Positions 29,994-39,843 of a DNA stretch of 64,000 nucleotides are shown one piece after another. The notes below the pieces were generated by a model that had not been told where the DNA came from, searched no databases, and worked only from the letters and a program-made list of their open reading frames with translations. The position numbers were made by a program, and so were the translations under genes. The stretch covers positions 1 through 64,000 of the forward strand of contig NC_026487.1 of assembly GCF_000328475.2 (NCBI RefSeq), written 5' to 3'. Numbering within the stretch: the first letter of the stretch is position 1; every line of letters begins with the position of its first letter. The stretch comes from Mycosarcoma maydis. Taxonomy: Eukaryota; Basidiomycota; Ustilaginomycetes; Ustilaginales.

Positions 29994-31733
29994 CTACTGT
30001 ACAAAGCCTGGCCGATTACGTAGTCCTGATGAATGGTGCGCACCGGTGGGGAGAACAGACGAAGCGTTGGAGGACGAGGCGAGTTCGATGCCTGCGCCCG
30101 CTACTGAGCCGCGATAACTGCCGGGGACTTCGATATTGACGTCAGAACCGGGCGCGCAGTCAGTAGCTCCTCCTCCTCCGACATGGGCGCGCAGCAAGGC
30201 GGCCTGGTTAAGGCTGGTGGCATGTTGGTGAGAGGGCTGATTGTACACACCTGCTGCGTGTGCTCTCCAAGCTTCGACGCTACCCATTCCATTTGCACGC
30301 AGTCCCGACGACGAAGAGCGCACGTGAGGTGGACGTGATGATGCAAGAGAGGGACGTTCAGACGCGGCGTGGAGCATCTCTTGACGCGCCGACTCGTGGT
30401 GGCCGGGCTGAATAACCGAAGCGTCGGTTCTCTCGACACCCGTACCAACGTTGATCTGACCATGCCCACCTGATGAGCCTACTGAAGCTGCGTCGGTGTG
30501 TCTATTGGCAGCTGCAGCCGCCGAGAAGCTGCGAGAGGCAGCGGGAGAGGGGACGAGGTTGGGAAGCGTGAGACTCCAGTACCTCGGCCAGACAAATCGA
30601 TCCATGATCCAACCGCGAAGGCGCGAGATGAGGAGCTGCTCGATCTTGGGAATGTCTTGCAGCTTGGCTCGGGAGCCTAACAAGCTGGTCGCTGACGCTT
30701 CGAGCGCAAAGTCGGGATGCAAGGAAAAGTGGAGCTGGTGGCGAGAGCGTGGCGGAGTGGCGGAAGAGGAAGAGGAAGAGGAAGGATTTGGGTTGGCAGT
30801 TGGAAGCACGGTAGCATTTGGATCGGAAGAGAAGAGCTCGATTGCCAAGGTGCCCGAGAATCGTACAATGGTCAGGCCGAGCGAGACAGGAAGGACGGCG
30901 AATCTGGGTTTGGGAAAGTTGATGAGGAGCTTGGTATCGATGGCAAGGGTGATCTGATCGGAATAGTCGACGTCGATCTCGATGCGTGTGCGGCCTGTAT
31001 CATCTGCTGGACGGACGCGGGCGTTGGTGAAGATGGGATAGGCGTCGCCAAAGTCGGCTTCGGTGACGCGGATTGGGTCAAGGAAAGAGGAAGTGGCACG
31101 ATTAAGGATCTCTTCCATCAAATCACGAGCCGTTCTCTCCTTTTGTGGTTCGAGCGGGTTCGGTGAAGGGATGGCGTCGGAAGCGGTGTGATGATGAGAA
31201 GATACGCCGCCAGTGAGCACATCTTCGCGATAGCCTGCAATCGCTTGAGCAAACATGACGTTGAGCCAGTCGGCGGATTCGGGAAGGTGAGAAGAGAGGT
31301 CGTAGGCGGTTTTGTCGAGGATGTTGGCGAACATGGATGCTCTCGTGTCGGAAGCAAGACGATGGGATTTGCGCAGCGGGTGAGAGGCGGGCGAAGGAGC
31401 AGCAGCAGCAGCAGCACTGGCAGCAGCGGAGTTGGCCTTTCTGGCGTCCTGTAGAAGAGCTTTGGCATGAAGCTTTGAACGGCGTTGGGAGACTTTGAGA
31501 CGCATGAGCCTTTCCTTTTCCAGAGCGGTGGCTGAGTCTTCAAAGATGACGTATCGGATGAGGAGGAGCGCGACAATGACCATGGATACCTGGCCGACAA
31601 TAAGACCCTGCGTGAAAGTCCATCGGGAGGGTGATGGAAGGTAGGCAAAGTAGGCGGCTGGCGAGGGTATCGGAGGTTGGACTGGCGCGTATGGCAGGCC
31701 GATCTGCAGATCTTGCTGCTGTGGCTGTTGCAT
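29994..31733 (-). CDS. MMM1: Maintenance of mitochondrial morphology protein 1 (ERMES)
   Basis: Encodes 579 residues from ATG 31733. Mmm1 is the ER-anchored subunit of ERMES, the ER-mitochondria tether, and carries phospholipids in its SMP domain together with Mdm12. A short lumenal N-terminus leads to a membrane span at about 43-64 (LIVGQVSMVIVALLLIRYVI) followed by the strongly conserved FEDSA. The SMP domain spans about 140-405, with LPESADWLNVMFAQAI, DPIRVTEADFGDAYPIF, RIEIDVDYSDQITLAIDT and ISRLRGWIMDRFVWPRYW. Low-complexity inserts (an alanine run near residue 95 and a serine run near 315) and a long Ser/Ala/His-rich C-terminal tail of about 165 residues make it longer than yeast Mmm1 (426 residues). 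Such inserts are usual in smut proteins. Confidence 0.97.
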   Translation of the reverse strand: MQQPQQQDLQIGLPYAPVQPPIPSPAAYFAYLPSPSRWTFTQGLIVGQVSMVIVALLLIRYVIFEDSATALEKERLMRLKVSQRRSKLHAKALLQDARKANSAAASAAAAAAPSPASHPLRKSHRLASDTRASMFANILDKTAYDLSSHLPESADWLNVMFAQAIAGYREDVLTGGVSSHHHTASDAIPSPNPLEPQKERTARDLMEEILNRATSSFLDPIRVTEADFGDAYPIFTNARVRPADDTGRTRIEIDVDYSDQITLAIDTKLLINFPKPRFAVLPVSLGLTIVRFSGTLAIELFSSDPNATVLPTANPNPSSSSSSSATPPRSRHQLHFSLHPDFALEASATSLLGSRAKLQDIPKIEQLLISRLRGWIMDRFVWPRYWSLTLPNLVPSPAASRSFSAAAAANRHTDAASVGSSGGHGQINVGTGVERTDASVIQPGHHESARQEMLHAASERPSLASSRPPHVRSSSSGLRANGMGSVEAWRAHAAGVYNQPSHQHATSLNQAALLRAHVGGGGATDCAPGSDVNIEVPGSYRGSVAGAGIELASSSNASSVLPTGAHHSSGLRNRPGFVQ

Positions 31734-31916
31734 TATGGGAATGGTTGAGATGACGCTTCACAGAGCCTCCTAGGCTGTGGTACCAATAAGGACGTCTTTT
31801 CTCGCCATGGCTGATGACAGAGACTGTGGTGATGAATGGGACACAAGGGACCAAGAGGTTACCAGACAGATCGCACAGTCTCTGTAAAATGGCCAAACAA
31901 CCAAGCCAATCGAATC

Positions 31917-31986
31917 GAATCACGAATCACGAATCGAGCGTGGAGCAAAGTCACGAGTGTGAGTGCAACATTCACGATCCACGATT
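31917..31986. repeat. Heptamer cluster upstream of MMM1
   Basis: Tandem aatcacg units (31918-31935), a gtcacgagt form at 31950 and two cacgat forms at 31972-31986 lie 185-255 bp upstream of the MMM1 start codon. Confidence 0.75.
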
Positions 31987-32207
31987 TTAAGTCAAGTTGG
32001 TGATTCTCACACTCTGAGTGGAGCAACATATCCTGCCATCGCCGATGCGGTTCGTCAGGTGAAAACAGGTGAATGTGCATGTGCATATCGGCGATCAGTC
32101 ACGCACCAAAAAAATCGTACGAATGAGCCATTTCGCGATACGCCGAATCGCAGCTTTCCTTGATTGCAACGCTCACGCCTGTCGGAGCTGAAAAGTGCGC
32201 CGCCAGC

Positions 32208-32254
32208 ATTCACGATTCACGATAACCTACACGATGTACGATTCACGATTCACA
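32208..32254. repeat. Heptamer cluster in MMM1-SCS7 spacer
   Basis: Two pairs of adjacent attcacg units flank a related cacgatgtacg piece. An ataagttaa 9-mer, also seen at 2554, 38610 and 60730, follows directly. Confidence 0.7.
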
Positions 32255-32572
32255 ATATAAGTTAATCACCAATGTCGGCATTATGTTGGAAAGCAACACA
32301 CGCTCACGACCAAGGTCAAGCTATCGTTGATGTCGCCATGGAGCTTTCTTGACCAGATCATGTTCTCTTCCACGCGGAGCTGACTGGAATGCTATGGCCA
32401 ATGCCCAAGCTCAGCACCGAGAGTCACTCACAGACTCACACACTGAAAAGTGGTGTGTGTCGACAAAATCACGAATGATTCGATTTGCGACACTCACGAC
32501 TGACCAACTAACTCAGCGAGCCAAAAGCGCGTATCGAGTTTTGTGTGTGCGTTGGTTCGCTTAGCTTCGGTG

Positions 32573-32671
32573 TTGTGTGTGTGTGTGTGTGTGTGTCGTC
32601 TGCCTTAGGGTTCACTTGTGACTGACTGGTTTTGATAAATCGCAATTTTTGCCACACACACACACACACAC
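32573..32671. repeat. (GT)n and (CA)n inverted microsatellite pair
   Basis: A GT run (32573-32596) and a CA run (32653-32671) lie 56 bp apart. Being complementary, they can pair as a stem of about 18 bp. Confidence 0.75.
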
Positions 32672-32913
32672 GAAACCGTGTATGGCGAGATGTGCCGACA
32701 CGCAGGTACCGTGGCACCGTGGCTGGTCAAGCCTAAAGTACAAAATTTAGGAATAAAATAGTCACGAGTCAGAGTCGTGAGTGGCGTGTTGATGATCATT
32801 CGTGATTGGTGATTCGCGAGTTGTGAGTTGGTGCACTTGGGCTCTCTCGCCACTCCCTCCTCTTGCTTGGCTTACTCCCACATCCCTCCTCACATTGGCT
32901 CGATACAATTACA

Positions 32914-34098
32914 ATGGCGGCGACATCTTCTTCTTCTTCTTCCAAGATGCAGCTGTTCTCAGTGGACGACGTCGCAAAGCACAACACCGCGACCGACTGT
33001 TGGCTCATCCACCGTGGCAACGTGTACAATGTCACCGATTTCGTCGAGGATCACCCGGGTGGAGATGACCTCATCATCAAGTACGCCGGCAAGGACATGG
33101 GCGAGATCATGGACGATCCGCAGGAGCACTCTCACTCGGATTCTGCCTACGAGTTGCTCGACGAGTACATCATTGGTCGTCTGCCTGCCACCGATGCTGA
33201 GAAGCACGCACTCCAGCAGCGCACTGCCCAGGGTGGCTACTCGGGCAAGGATGACTCGATCGTCATCACCGAAGACTTTCATCCCGAGGAGACCGACTTT
33301 TCGTCCGACTACAAGGCGCACAAATTCCTCGACCTCAACAAGCCGCTCATGCCTCAGATGCTGCGTGCCAACTTTTCCAAGCAGTTTTACCTCGAGCAGG
33401 TGCATTCGCCGCGCCACTTGAAGCACCCCGCACGCTTCTTTGACCAGGACTATCTCGAAGTCTTCACGCGCACGCCGTGGTACGTCGTACCCATGGTCTG
33501 GCTTCCGATCGCTTCCATCATCTTTTTCCGCTCCATCACCCAATTCGCTTCGAATCTAGCGAGCACGCCGCTCAACGCCACCAACTGGTACGAAGCTGCT
33601 ACCAAGCCTACGCAATTTGACGCTTCCGTGTGGTCGATCGCCGTGACCCAGACTGCCATCTGCTGGGCAATCGGTGTCGTCATCTGGACGTTGCTCGAGT
33701 ATACGATTCACCGCTTCCTCTTCCACATCGACAACATCCTTCCGGACAAGCCCGCGTTCCTCACGCTCCACTTCCTCCTTCACGGCGTCCACCACTTCCT
33801 GCCCATGGACAGGCTTCGACTCGTCATGCCTCCGCTGCTCTTCCTCGTGCTCAGCTACCCGTTTACCCAACTCGCACATACCTTGTTCCCACACGCCATC
33901 GCCAACGGCATCATCAGCGGCTCCTTCTCCATGTACGTCGTCTACGACTGCATGCATTACGCCCTCCACCACACAAAACTCCCAGAGTACATGAGGGAGA
34001 TGAAAAAGTACCACCTCGAACACCACTACAAAAACTTCGAGCTCGGCTTCGGTGTCACTTCCAAGGTCTGGGATTACGTCTTTGGCACCCAGCTCTAA
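32914..34098 (+). CDS. SCS7: Sphingolipid fatty acid 2-hydroxylase
   Basis: Encodes 394 residues from ATG 32914 (acaATGGCGG). It is a di-iron ER enzyme that hydroxylates C2 of the very-long-chain N-acyl group of ceramide. The N-terminal cytochrome b5 domain has the haem motif HPGG at 47-50 with DCWLIHRGNVYNVTDFV before it. The hydroxylase domain has the expected histidine clusters in order: HRFLFH, HFLLHGVHHFLPMD, HYALHH and KKYHLEHHYKN. Four membrane segments are visible (for example WYVVPMVWLPIASIIFF and ICWAIGVVIWTLLEY). Length fits yeast Scs7 (384 residues). Complete. A serine run after MAAT is encoded by a short tct/tcc repeat. It is convergent with the Pop8-like gene. Confidence 0.97.
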   Translation: MAATSSSSSSKMQLFSVDDVAKHNTATDCWLIHRGNVYNVTDFVEDHPGGDDLIIKYAGKDMGEIMDDPQEHSHSDSAYELLDEYIIGRLPATDAEKHALQQRTAQGGYSGKDDSIVITEDFHPEETDFSSDYKAHKFLDLNKPLMPQMLRANFSKQFYLEQVHSPRHLKHPARFFDQDYLEVFTRTPWYVVPMVWLPIASIIFFRSITQFASNLASTPLNATNWYEAATKPTQFDASVWSIAVTQTAICWAIGVVIWTLLEYTIHRFLFHIDNILPDKPAFLTLHFLLHGVHHFLPMDRLRLVMPPLLFLVLSYPFTQLAHTLFPHAIANGIISGSFSMYVVYDCMHYALHHTKLPEYMREMKKYHLEHHYKNFELGFGVTSKVWDYVFGTQL

Positions 34099-34275
34099 GC
34101 CACCCTTGAGGGTCTTGGTTTGTACAAGTATCGTCTTTCTAGAACTCGCATCACCACTCGATGTATATACGATCCGCTTCAACATTCCCACTCACTCGTC
34201 GTTTCTTGAATCGCGCCATGCGCTCGTCTGTGCATAGTGGTGTTTAGCATTGCATGCTTCTCTCGCAGTCGTGAG

Positions 34276-34623
34276 TTACACAAAAAGGTTCTGCAGTGTC
34301 TGGATCGCCGTCGTGGGTCCGACGACGCTGAGCCTCACTCTTTGACCCTCAATCACCGGTGAGGGTAGTATGCTCAGACACGTGGCTAGATCGTGTGCGT
34401 GATCGGCCTGCACGCGAAGTACGACATCCCAGCTCTTGCTATCGAGAGCAGAGGCGTGCGTGGAGAGAACATCGACGGGGAACGCACCACCAACATTGCC
34501 GAGCGTACCTGTCTGCGCGGTCTGCACAAGTTGCAAGACGAGCCTCGGCACAATCACGGCGAGCCTAGATGACGCCGATGGCGTCAGTCGCATACCAACG
34601 TACCGCCATTCGCGTGGCTTCAT
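34276..34623 (-). CDS. Pop8/Rpp14-like RNase P/MRP protein
   Basis: Encodes 115 residues from ATG 34623. The pattern matches the Pop8/Rpp14/Pop5 fold: an initial strand EWRYVGMRLTP, a helix (VIVPRLVLQLVQTAQTG), then NVGGAFPVDVLSTHAS, a strand SWDVVLRVQ, a helix AHDLATCLSIL, and a last strand RVRLSVVGPTTAIQTLQ. The W-Y start and the G-x-A-x-PVDVL block are closest to Pop8. These small proteins belong to nuclear RNase P and MRP, which trim pre-tRNA 5' ends and pre-rRNA. The protein is short and divergent, so identity is inferred from the order of elements. The gene lies 164 bp downstream of the tRNase Z stop on the same strand. The frame extends upstream of 34623 without an ATG. Confidence 0.58.
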   Translation of the reverse strand: MKPREWRYVGMRLTPSASSRLAVIVPRLVLQLVQTAQTGTLGNVGGAFPVDVLSTHASALDSKSWDVVLRVQADHAHDLATCLSILPSPVIEGQRVRLSVVGPTTAIQTLQNLFV

Positions 34624-34787
34624 CCCTTTTCGCACGTATCGCTCCGTGGAACACTGTGGTTCTGCATGGCAAAGCTGGTCTGCAGTCCGACAAAGTCAAG
34701 GTGATGGCAAAAGAGATGGTGAACTGTGTCAGCGTTGCCAAACTCGGTGCCAACTATCTTTACAACGTTCTCCCAACATCCGAAGCA

Positions 34788-37700
34788 CTAACTGTCTGTC
34801 TTGTGTGTAACTTCCTCCGCCGCTCTTGCAGCTGAATCGTCAGTGGCAGCCACAATGCCCAACGTTGCCATAGCGGCGCCGGCTGCACCGCTCGAGCCAT
34901 TCGCGTCGCGGCCAGTCATGGTCTGTTTGTGCTTGCCTTGCTTTCCGCGGTCTCGTTCTTGGCCCAAAGTCACCGCTTTACCCTTGGCTTCGACCACGCC
35001 GTTGGCACCGTGTTCATCTCCGCCGATCGACTGAACCTCCTCATCGCCCTCTATATCCGCTGCAAAAAGCGCCTCCATCGCCGGCGTGTAGCGTTGGATC
35101 TTGTCGAATTGACTGAGCGGATACGTCACCATATCGAATGCGAGCGCAATCGGCACATTCCTCCAATTCTTATCGCCCTGCTCGCTCAATGCAAACAGCG
35201 ACGATCTGGCCATTTTGGGATAGCGCTGCGAGAAGTGTGTCAGCAGAATATTGTGTGCACCCATCTCGTGCCCCACGCGGATTGCTTCTCCAAATGTCGA
35301 GTGTCCTTTGGCAATAGCCATGTCGAGTTCGCCATCCTCGAGCGTTGCTTCGTGGATGAGCAAGGAGCAGTCTTTGCCCGCCGCGATCAGCTCGGGCGCA
35401 GGGCGCGTGTCTCCAGAGTAGGCAACCGACCAGTTTTCCATGGCGTGTCGCACGACAAGGCCGTAACAATGCGAGCCGCGATGGACGACACGTGCAGTGT
35501 GGATGTACGAGAGGCCAGTGAGATCCTTAATAGCCTGGACGTGAGCGAGATGCTCCTGGCGGGCTTGCTCTTGGCCACAACTGTTGCGATTTGCGAACGC
35601 TGCGCTCAGGCCCTGTTGGTTGGAAAGATTGGGATCGACTCCCTTCTGATGATCAAGGTGGTCGTTCAGGACGAGAATGACATCCTCGTCTAAGCCGAGC
35701 TTTTCCAACTGCTCGTACTCTTCAAGGTAGTTGTGCACAAAACTAGTGCCGAAGAGGTAAAGCGGCTTGTCGGGTCGGGGTACCAGCTTGCGTCGTTCCA
35801 AGAGCAGTCGGATAACACCAATGTGATGGTCGGCATGGATGTGGCTGATGAAAAGCACATGCATCTTGCGCAGAATGTCGTCGACGTCCTGTGATACCAA
35901 CGATCCGCTCTCGGCCGCGGTACCATCTCGTCGACAGCCGAATTTGCGTCGAAGTAGACCATACGTTGACTCACCAGCGTCAAGCAGGATGTTGCCCGAA
36001 GACGGTGTCTGGATCAAGGTGGAAATGACGTTGCGGTACTTGCTCGGTGCTGCTGAGCCCGTACCCAGGGTTGTCACAAGAATGTCCTTTTCCGAAGGGA
36101 CGGATGCCGCTGTGGGTTCAGTTTCAGCCTTGATCTTCTTGACTACGTCGAGATAGGCCTGCCATGCCTGCTTGCGCGCTTCTCGCAGGCGGGTATTGCG
36201 CATTGTGCTGAGTCCGTCGTGCAATGCTTCTGTAGTGGCACCGACGCCATTCTTAGAATTGCCTTTGGCTTTGACTTTGCCCTTGGCGATCGGCTGTGTC
36301 TGTTGTTTTGTTTCTTCGGCGTAATCGTATTCGAATGCAGCAACCTTAGCGGCTCGTTCTGATAGAATGGGAAAGTCGAAGTCCGGTGCACCCGAAGAGA
36401 AGTGTTTCGGTTCGCCTCTTGGATGGAGTGGGATCACCTGGTCCGCTTCGGCTGCTACAAACTTCAGTGGAAAATCGCTAGCATCTGCTCTGTCACTCAT
36501 AACCGCCTTTGAGAGCGCGGACACGGGGACTTGGGGTGTGAGCTGGTACTGCGGTACCTTGAACATGACGTTATCAAGCTTGGAGAGGCGGAGCGGGATG
36601 GTGGCGCTGGAAGGAAACATGAGCTTGTTGGCACAGACATTGTAGTTGGCGATAAGATGGTGGCAGTCGGGTCCAAATTGACGCATCCATGTCTGGTAAC
36701 GTGGATCTTGGAGGAGGTCGACGGGGACAGCATGTACAATGACGTGCGGCATTCGAGACTGCTCCTTGCTGAGATGGCCGTTGGCTTGGAGAGTGTATGG
36801 GGAGAAGGCCAATGTTGCGCTGTCGCTGAGCAGATTGTCGATGTAATCGATCGATGGCAGGTAGATATAGAAGACGACTGCGCCAGCTCGAGAAGGGCCT
36901 ACAACGTGGTTCCACTTGACTAGTACTTCCTCAAGATCGTTCCATGCTGCCGGTGTCGATTCACCTGCACCTTGATGCTTTACCTTGCCGTTTTGTTGGG
37001 CTTTCTGCTTTGCGTTGGTACTGGATGAGCCAGTAGCACCCCGACGCCCGCCGGTCTGACTCTGCAGCCACTTCTTCCTTTCATGTGATGGCATGCTGGA
37101 CCAAGATGTGGGTCGCTTGAGGGTGACGTCCTCTCCCTTTGTCAAGGCGGCGAACAAAGGTCCTGGCGGCACGCCGGCTTCTGTGGCTTTGACAGGATCA
37201 AACTTGCCACGCTGTGGATGCGCTTCACAAATGAAAGCCAGGACCGGAGCCTGTCCGCCTTCTGCTGGATCGGCGCGGTCGGCCAGAACGTTGCGAGTGT
37301 CGCTGGGTGGTCGTGGTAGAAGGCGAGTAACGAATGCAGGCGAAAGTGGGGGACGCCATGGCGCAAGAGCTCGGGCATGTGGAGAAGATGAAGGTTGTGG
37401 TTGATCGGCATCTGGGATTTCCACATCATCGACCGAAGACACAAGCTTGCGCGATGACCTTGTGTCTGTGACACTTTCGGTGATATCGGTCGCTTGCTGC
37501 TCGCGTTTGCGAAGGAGAGAATCGTTGAAGATGCTGTCAGAGACGAGGCGGATCCAGGCTTGTGCTTCGTGCCCTTGTAAGATGGAAGGATTGAAGTAAG
37601 GCTTTCGCCAGAGCTGATCCACCTTATCGAGAGTTGCGGCAGAGACAGCTGCCGAGCGATCGCAGTCGACCTTTGGCTTTTTGAAAGCTGGTTCCAATGC

Positions 37701-38312
37701 CTTGGTAGGGTGGAGGGGCACTGCGTAGACAGCAAGATTGTCATCGGTGAATATGGGAACTGAGGCTGCGTCTGAGATTTCGGACGGATTTTGATCTGGA
37801 GGCGAGGAGTGGGACAGGGAAGGCACCTCGTGAACGTCGAGCTTCATGATGTCTCTCTTTGCATAAGTTCGCATTGTGGCGAGGGCATAGCGAAGGCCGT
37901 CTGGACCGTGAAGAGATTCGGTGGAACGCTGACCATCAGCCATGGACATGAGCACACCAGGAAGACCACCGATGGCCTCCCAGCCTACGCGAGAGACAAA
38001 AATGTTCGAGATGCGGCTGAGGTTAGCTTTGCGCTGTGTCGAGGAGCGAGAGGTGCCTTCACCGGCGTTAAACAGGTAGCGATCAGCGCCGAACTGGAGG
38101 ATGACGGGTGGGAGCACATTGGTATCAGACGAAGGCACGTGAAGCACGCGCAGGTCGGCGAGCATGCTTCTCTTGGGCGGGTTGATGGCTGATAAGGCTG
38201 CGGATGTAGCAAAAGCGCGCGACGAGACTCGAAGCTGACACACGGAGGAGAGCGGTGTGGTGCCAGAAGACGAGCAGAATAGCTTGACTATGGTCGGACT
38301 TAGCCACCACAT
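34788..38312 (-). CDS. TRZ1: tRNase Z, long form
   Basis: Encodes 1174 residues. It cleaves the 3' trailer from pre-tRNA (two zinc ions, metallo-beta-lactamase fold). The first 50 residues are basic and Ser/Ala-rich without acids (VKLFCSSSG, VSSRAFATSAA), as in a mitochondrial presequence, and an in-frame Met at residue 50 (38165) starts directly before the domain, so two forms from two AUGs are possible. The N-half is a degenerate beta-lactamase fold (VILQFGADRYLFNAGEGTSR). The C-half is catalytic: TTLGTGSAAPSKYRNVIST, LLDAGE, the zinc motif SHIHADHHIG near 820, AYSGDTRP, IHEATLEDGE, GHSTFGEA and LTHFSQRYPK. The protein is longer than yeast Trz1 (838) because of low-complexity inserts in the first half. 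Complete in one exon. Confidence 0.97.
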   Translation of the reverse strand: MWWLSPTIVKLFCSSSGTTPLSSVCQLRVSSRAFATSAALSAINPPKRSMLADLRVLHVPSSDTNVLPPVILQFGADRYLFNAGEGTSRSSTQRKANLSRISNIFVSRVGWEAIGGLPGVLMSMADGQRSTESLHGPDGLRYALATMRTYAKRDIMKLDVHEVPSLSHSSPPDQNPSEISDAASVPIFTDDNLAVYAVPLHPTKALEPAFKKPKVDCDRSAAVSAATLDKVDQLWRKPYFNPSILQGHEAQAWIRLVSDSIFNDSLLRKREQQATDITESVTDTRSSRKLVSSVDDVEIPDADQPQPSSSPHARALAPWRPPLSPAFVTRLLPRPPSDTRNVLADRADPAEGGQAPVLAFICEAHPQRGKFDPVKATEAGVPPGPLFAALTKGEDVTLKRPTSWSSMPSHERKKWLQSQTGGRRGATGSSSTNAKQKAQQNGKVKHQGAGESTPAAWNDLEEVLVKWNHVVGPSRAGAVVFYIYLPSIDYIDNLLSDSATLAFSPYTLQANGHLSKEQSRMPHVIVHAVPVDLLQDPRYQTWMRQFGPDCHHLIANYNVCANKLMFPSSATIPLRLSKLDNVMFKVPQYQLTPQVPVSALSKAVMSDRADASDFPLKFVAAEADQVIPLHPRGEPKHFSSGAPDFDFPILSERAAKVAAFEYDYAEETKQQTQPIAKGKVKAKGNSKNGVGATTEALHDGLSTMRNTRLREARKQAWQAYLDVVKKIKAETEPTAASVPSEKDILVTTLGTGSAAPSKYRNVISTLIQTPSSGNILLDAGESTYGLLRRKFGCRRDGTAAESGSLVSQDVDDILRKMHVLFISHIHADHHIGVIRLLLERRKLVPRPDKPLYLFGTSFVHNYLEEYEQLEKLGLDEDVILVLNDHLDHQKGVDPNLSNQQGLSAAFANRNSCGQEQARQEHLAHVQAIKDLTGLSYIHTARVVHRGSHCYGLVVRHAMENWSVAYSGDTRPAPELIAAGKDCSLLIHEATLEDGELDMAIAKGHSTFGEAIRVGHEMGAHNILLTHFSQRYPKMARSSLFALSEQGDKNWRNVPIALAFDMVTYPLSQFDKIQRYTPAMEALFAADIEGDEEVQSIGGDEHGANGVVEAKGKAVTLGQERDRGKQGKHKQTMTGRDANGSSGAAGAAMATLGIVAATDDSAARAAEEVTHKTDS

Positions 38313-39843
38313 GCGTTTCTGGACAGAACCTTAGCCTGAGACTCTGTTGAGGATGAGAGAAGCAGCACCGCAATAGTATGTCCAGCAAAGTCGACGGGCA
38401 AGCTGAGAATTATAACCAAAGCAGTCGAGCAGTGACGGCGCAGCCGATAGCGGGGAAGAGCAGGAGACCAAGATAGACGGGGCGGCTATGACTGTATCGT
38501 AGCCTCGAGCCGACAATGCCACCGTGATGACTAGGAGAATCGAATTGTGATGTATTTGGAATGATGAATTCAGAGACTCAAAGTTTTCGAGTAGTGTTCG
38601 TGATTCTTCATATAAGTTAACGAAAGCCCACAGTGACACGAGTCATGAGTCATGAGTCGTGAGTTGTGAGTCGTGAGTTTTCTTCTTGTCACAAAGTCAC
38701 ACTTTGAGTCACAGTCACGAGTTGTGAGTTAAAGTTACGACCTAAGAATCGGGATTCGGAGGACAAAGATTTAAGAATTTCCTTTTCTCCCTTTCGTTTT
38801 TCTGAGTCGAGAAAAATTTCAACAGAAATCGTGAATGAAAGCCGCTCATGGCTCACCAGCACCAGTCACGAGTCACGAGTGGAGGTAGACAAAGAACAAC
38901 GATGCTCGCGCCTTCACATCATGCTACTTGATCGAGGTGTGAAGCAGCAAAGCACGGAAGGATTCGTGATTCGTGAGTCACGCGTGGCTTAACGATTTCA
39001 TATACGACCCCATAGAACAGCAGATGAATGCAAAGCGCGGCTCAGTTGGAACCGCATCCGAACGAACAAGTAGTAACCCTAAGTTACCGTGTATGCTTGG
39101 AGGAAATGTGCGAACGAATGTGGCTGCACTGGAGCAGTATTCTTTTGTAGCATCATTCGTGATTTTATCAGTGTGTATTTAGTTTCCCACCCCGATCGCG
39201 CGCATCTTTGATTCCTACATCGATCATCGACCCTATTCCTGCTCCCATTAGGAATGCGCAGCAACACGAGTCTCGGCCGATCAACGCCGCGCTTTTTCTC
39301 GCTACTGAAGAACAACAGGAAGAGGTGCTTCCAGCACAACTTGATCCAAGTCTGTCACCTCGCGTCGCATCCGATGAGCGAAGGGATTGCGTAACGGTCT
39401 ATCCATCACTGTACAGTATATACAGTAGCGTGAACACTGTTCCTTTCCACGGGAAGGTAACATTCACGATTTGCGATTAACCCACATTCGTGATTGCGTC
39501 TGCGGATCACCCGAACCGTCACATGAACAGCGACGGATGAACAGCGACGGAACAGCCGTCGAAACAGAGCATGTTGAACGATCGGCTGATCCATTGGCTC
39601 TAGGACTTGGATATAAATCGGTGGCGATTAGCAGAGGCCCGTACAGGTGGCTTAACCTTCAGTGTCCGTACTTAAAGCAACAAAGGGCACGCTCTTGCAT
39701 ATTGACGATACAGCCTATCGAGCATCACGAGAACACACTGACGCGCTTGCCACGGTCACTTGAACTTTCTCCACCGCCATTCTGCTCGACGCTTTTGTGT
39801 GTTTCGCAAGATTCCCTCGTTCTCCCTCTCGTCGTGACCCGCA
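38313..39843. other. Intergenic
   Basis: A divergent spacer with many heptamer units (38598, 38638-38730, 38829, 38863-38880, 38961-38985, 39153, 39462-39500) and a tactgta cluster (actgtacagtatatacagta, about 39410-39429). No gene is supported. Confidence 0.55.
38638..38679. repeat. Heptamer tandem array (AGTCGTG type)
   Basis: Six consecutive 7-bp units: agtcatg, agtcatg, agtcgtg, agttgtg, agtcgtg, then agtttt. This is the clearest array with G in the second position of the ANTCGTG unit. It lies about 330 bp upstream of the tRNase Z start. Confidence 0.8.

Larger units (their letters stand above)
31734..32913. other. Intergenic between MMM1 and SCS7
   Basis: A divergent spacer very rich in heptamer units (31917-31986, 32208-32254, 32467-32500, 32762-32832) and with a GT/CA inverted microsatellite pair (32573-32671). 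No gene is supported. Confidence 0.6.

Noticed and set aside
38638..38679. CRISPR-like array
   Set aside because: The units are 7 bp with no spacers, and the host is a fungus; this is a microsatellite.
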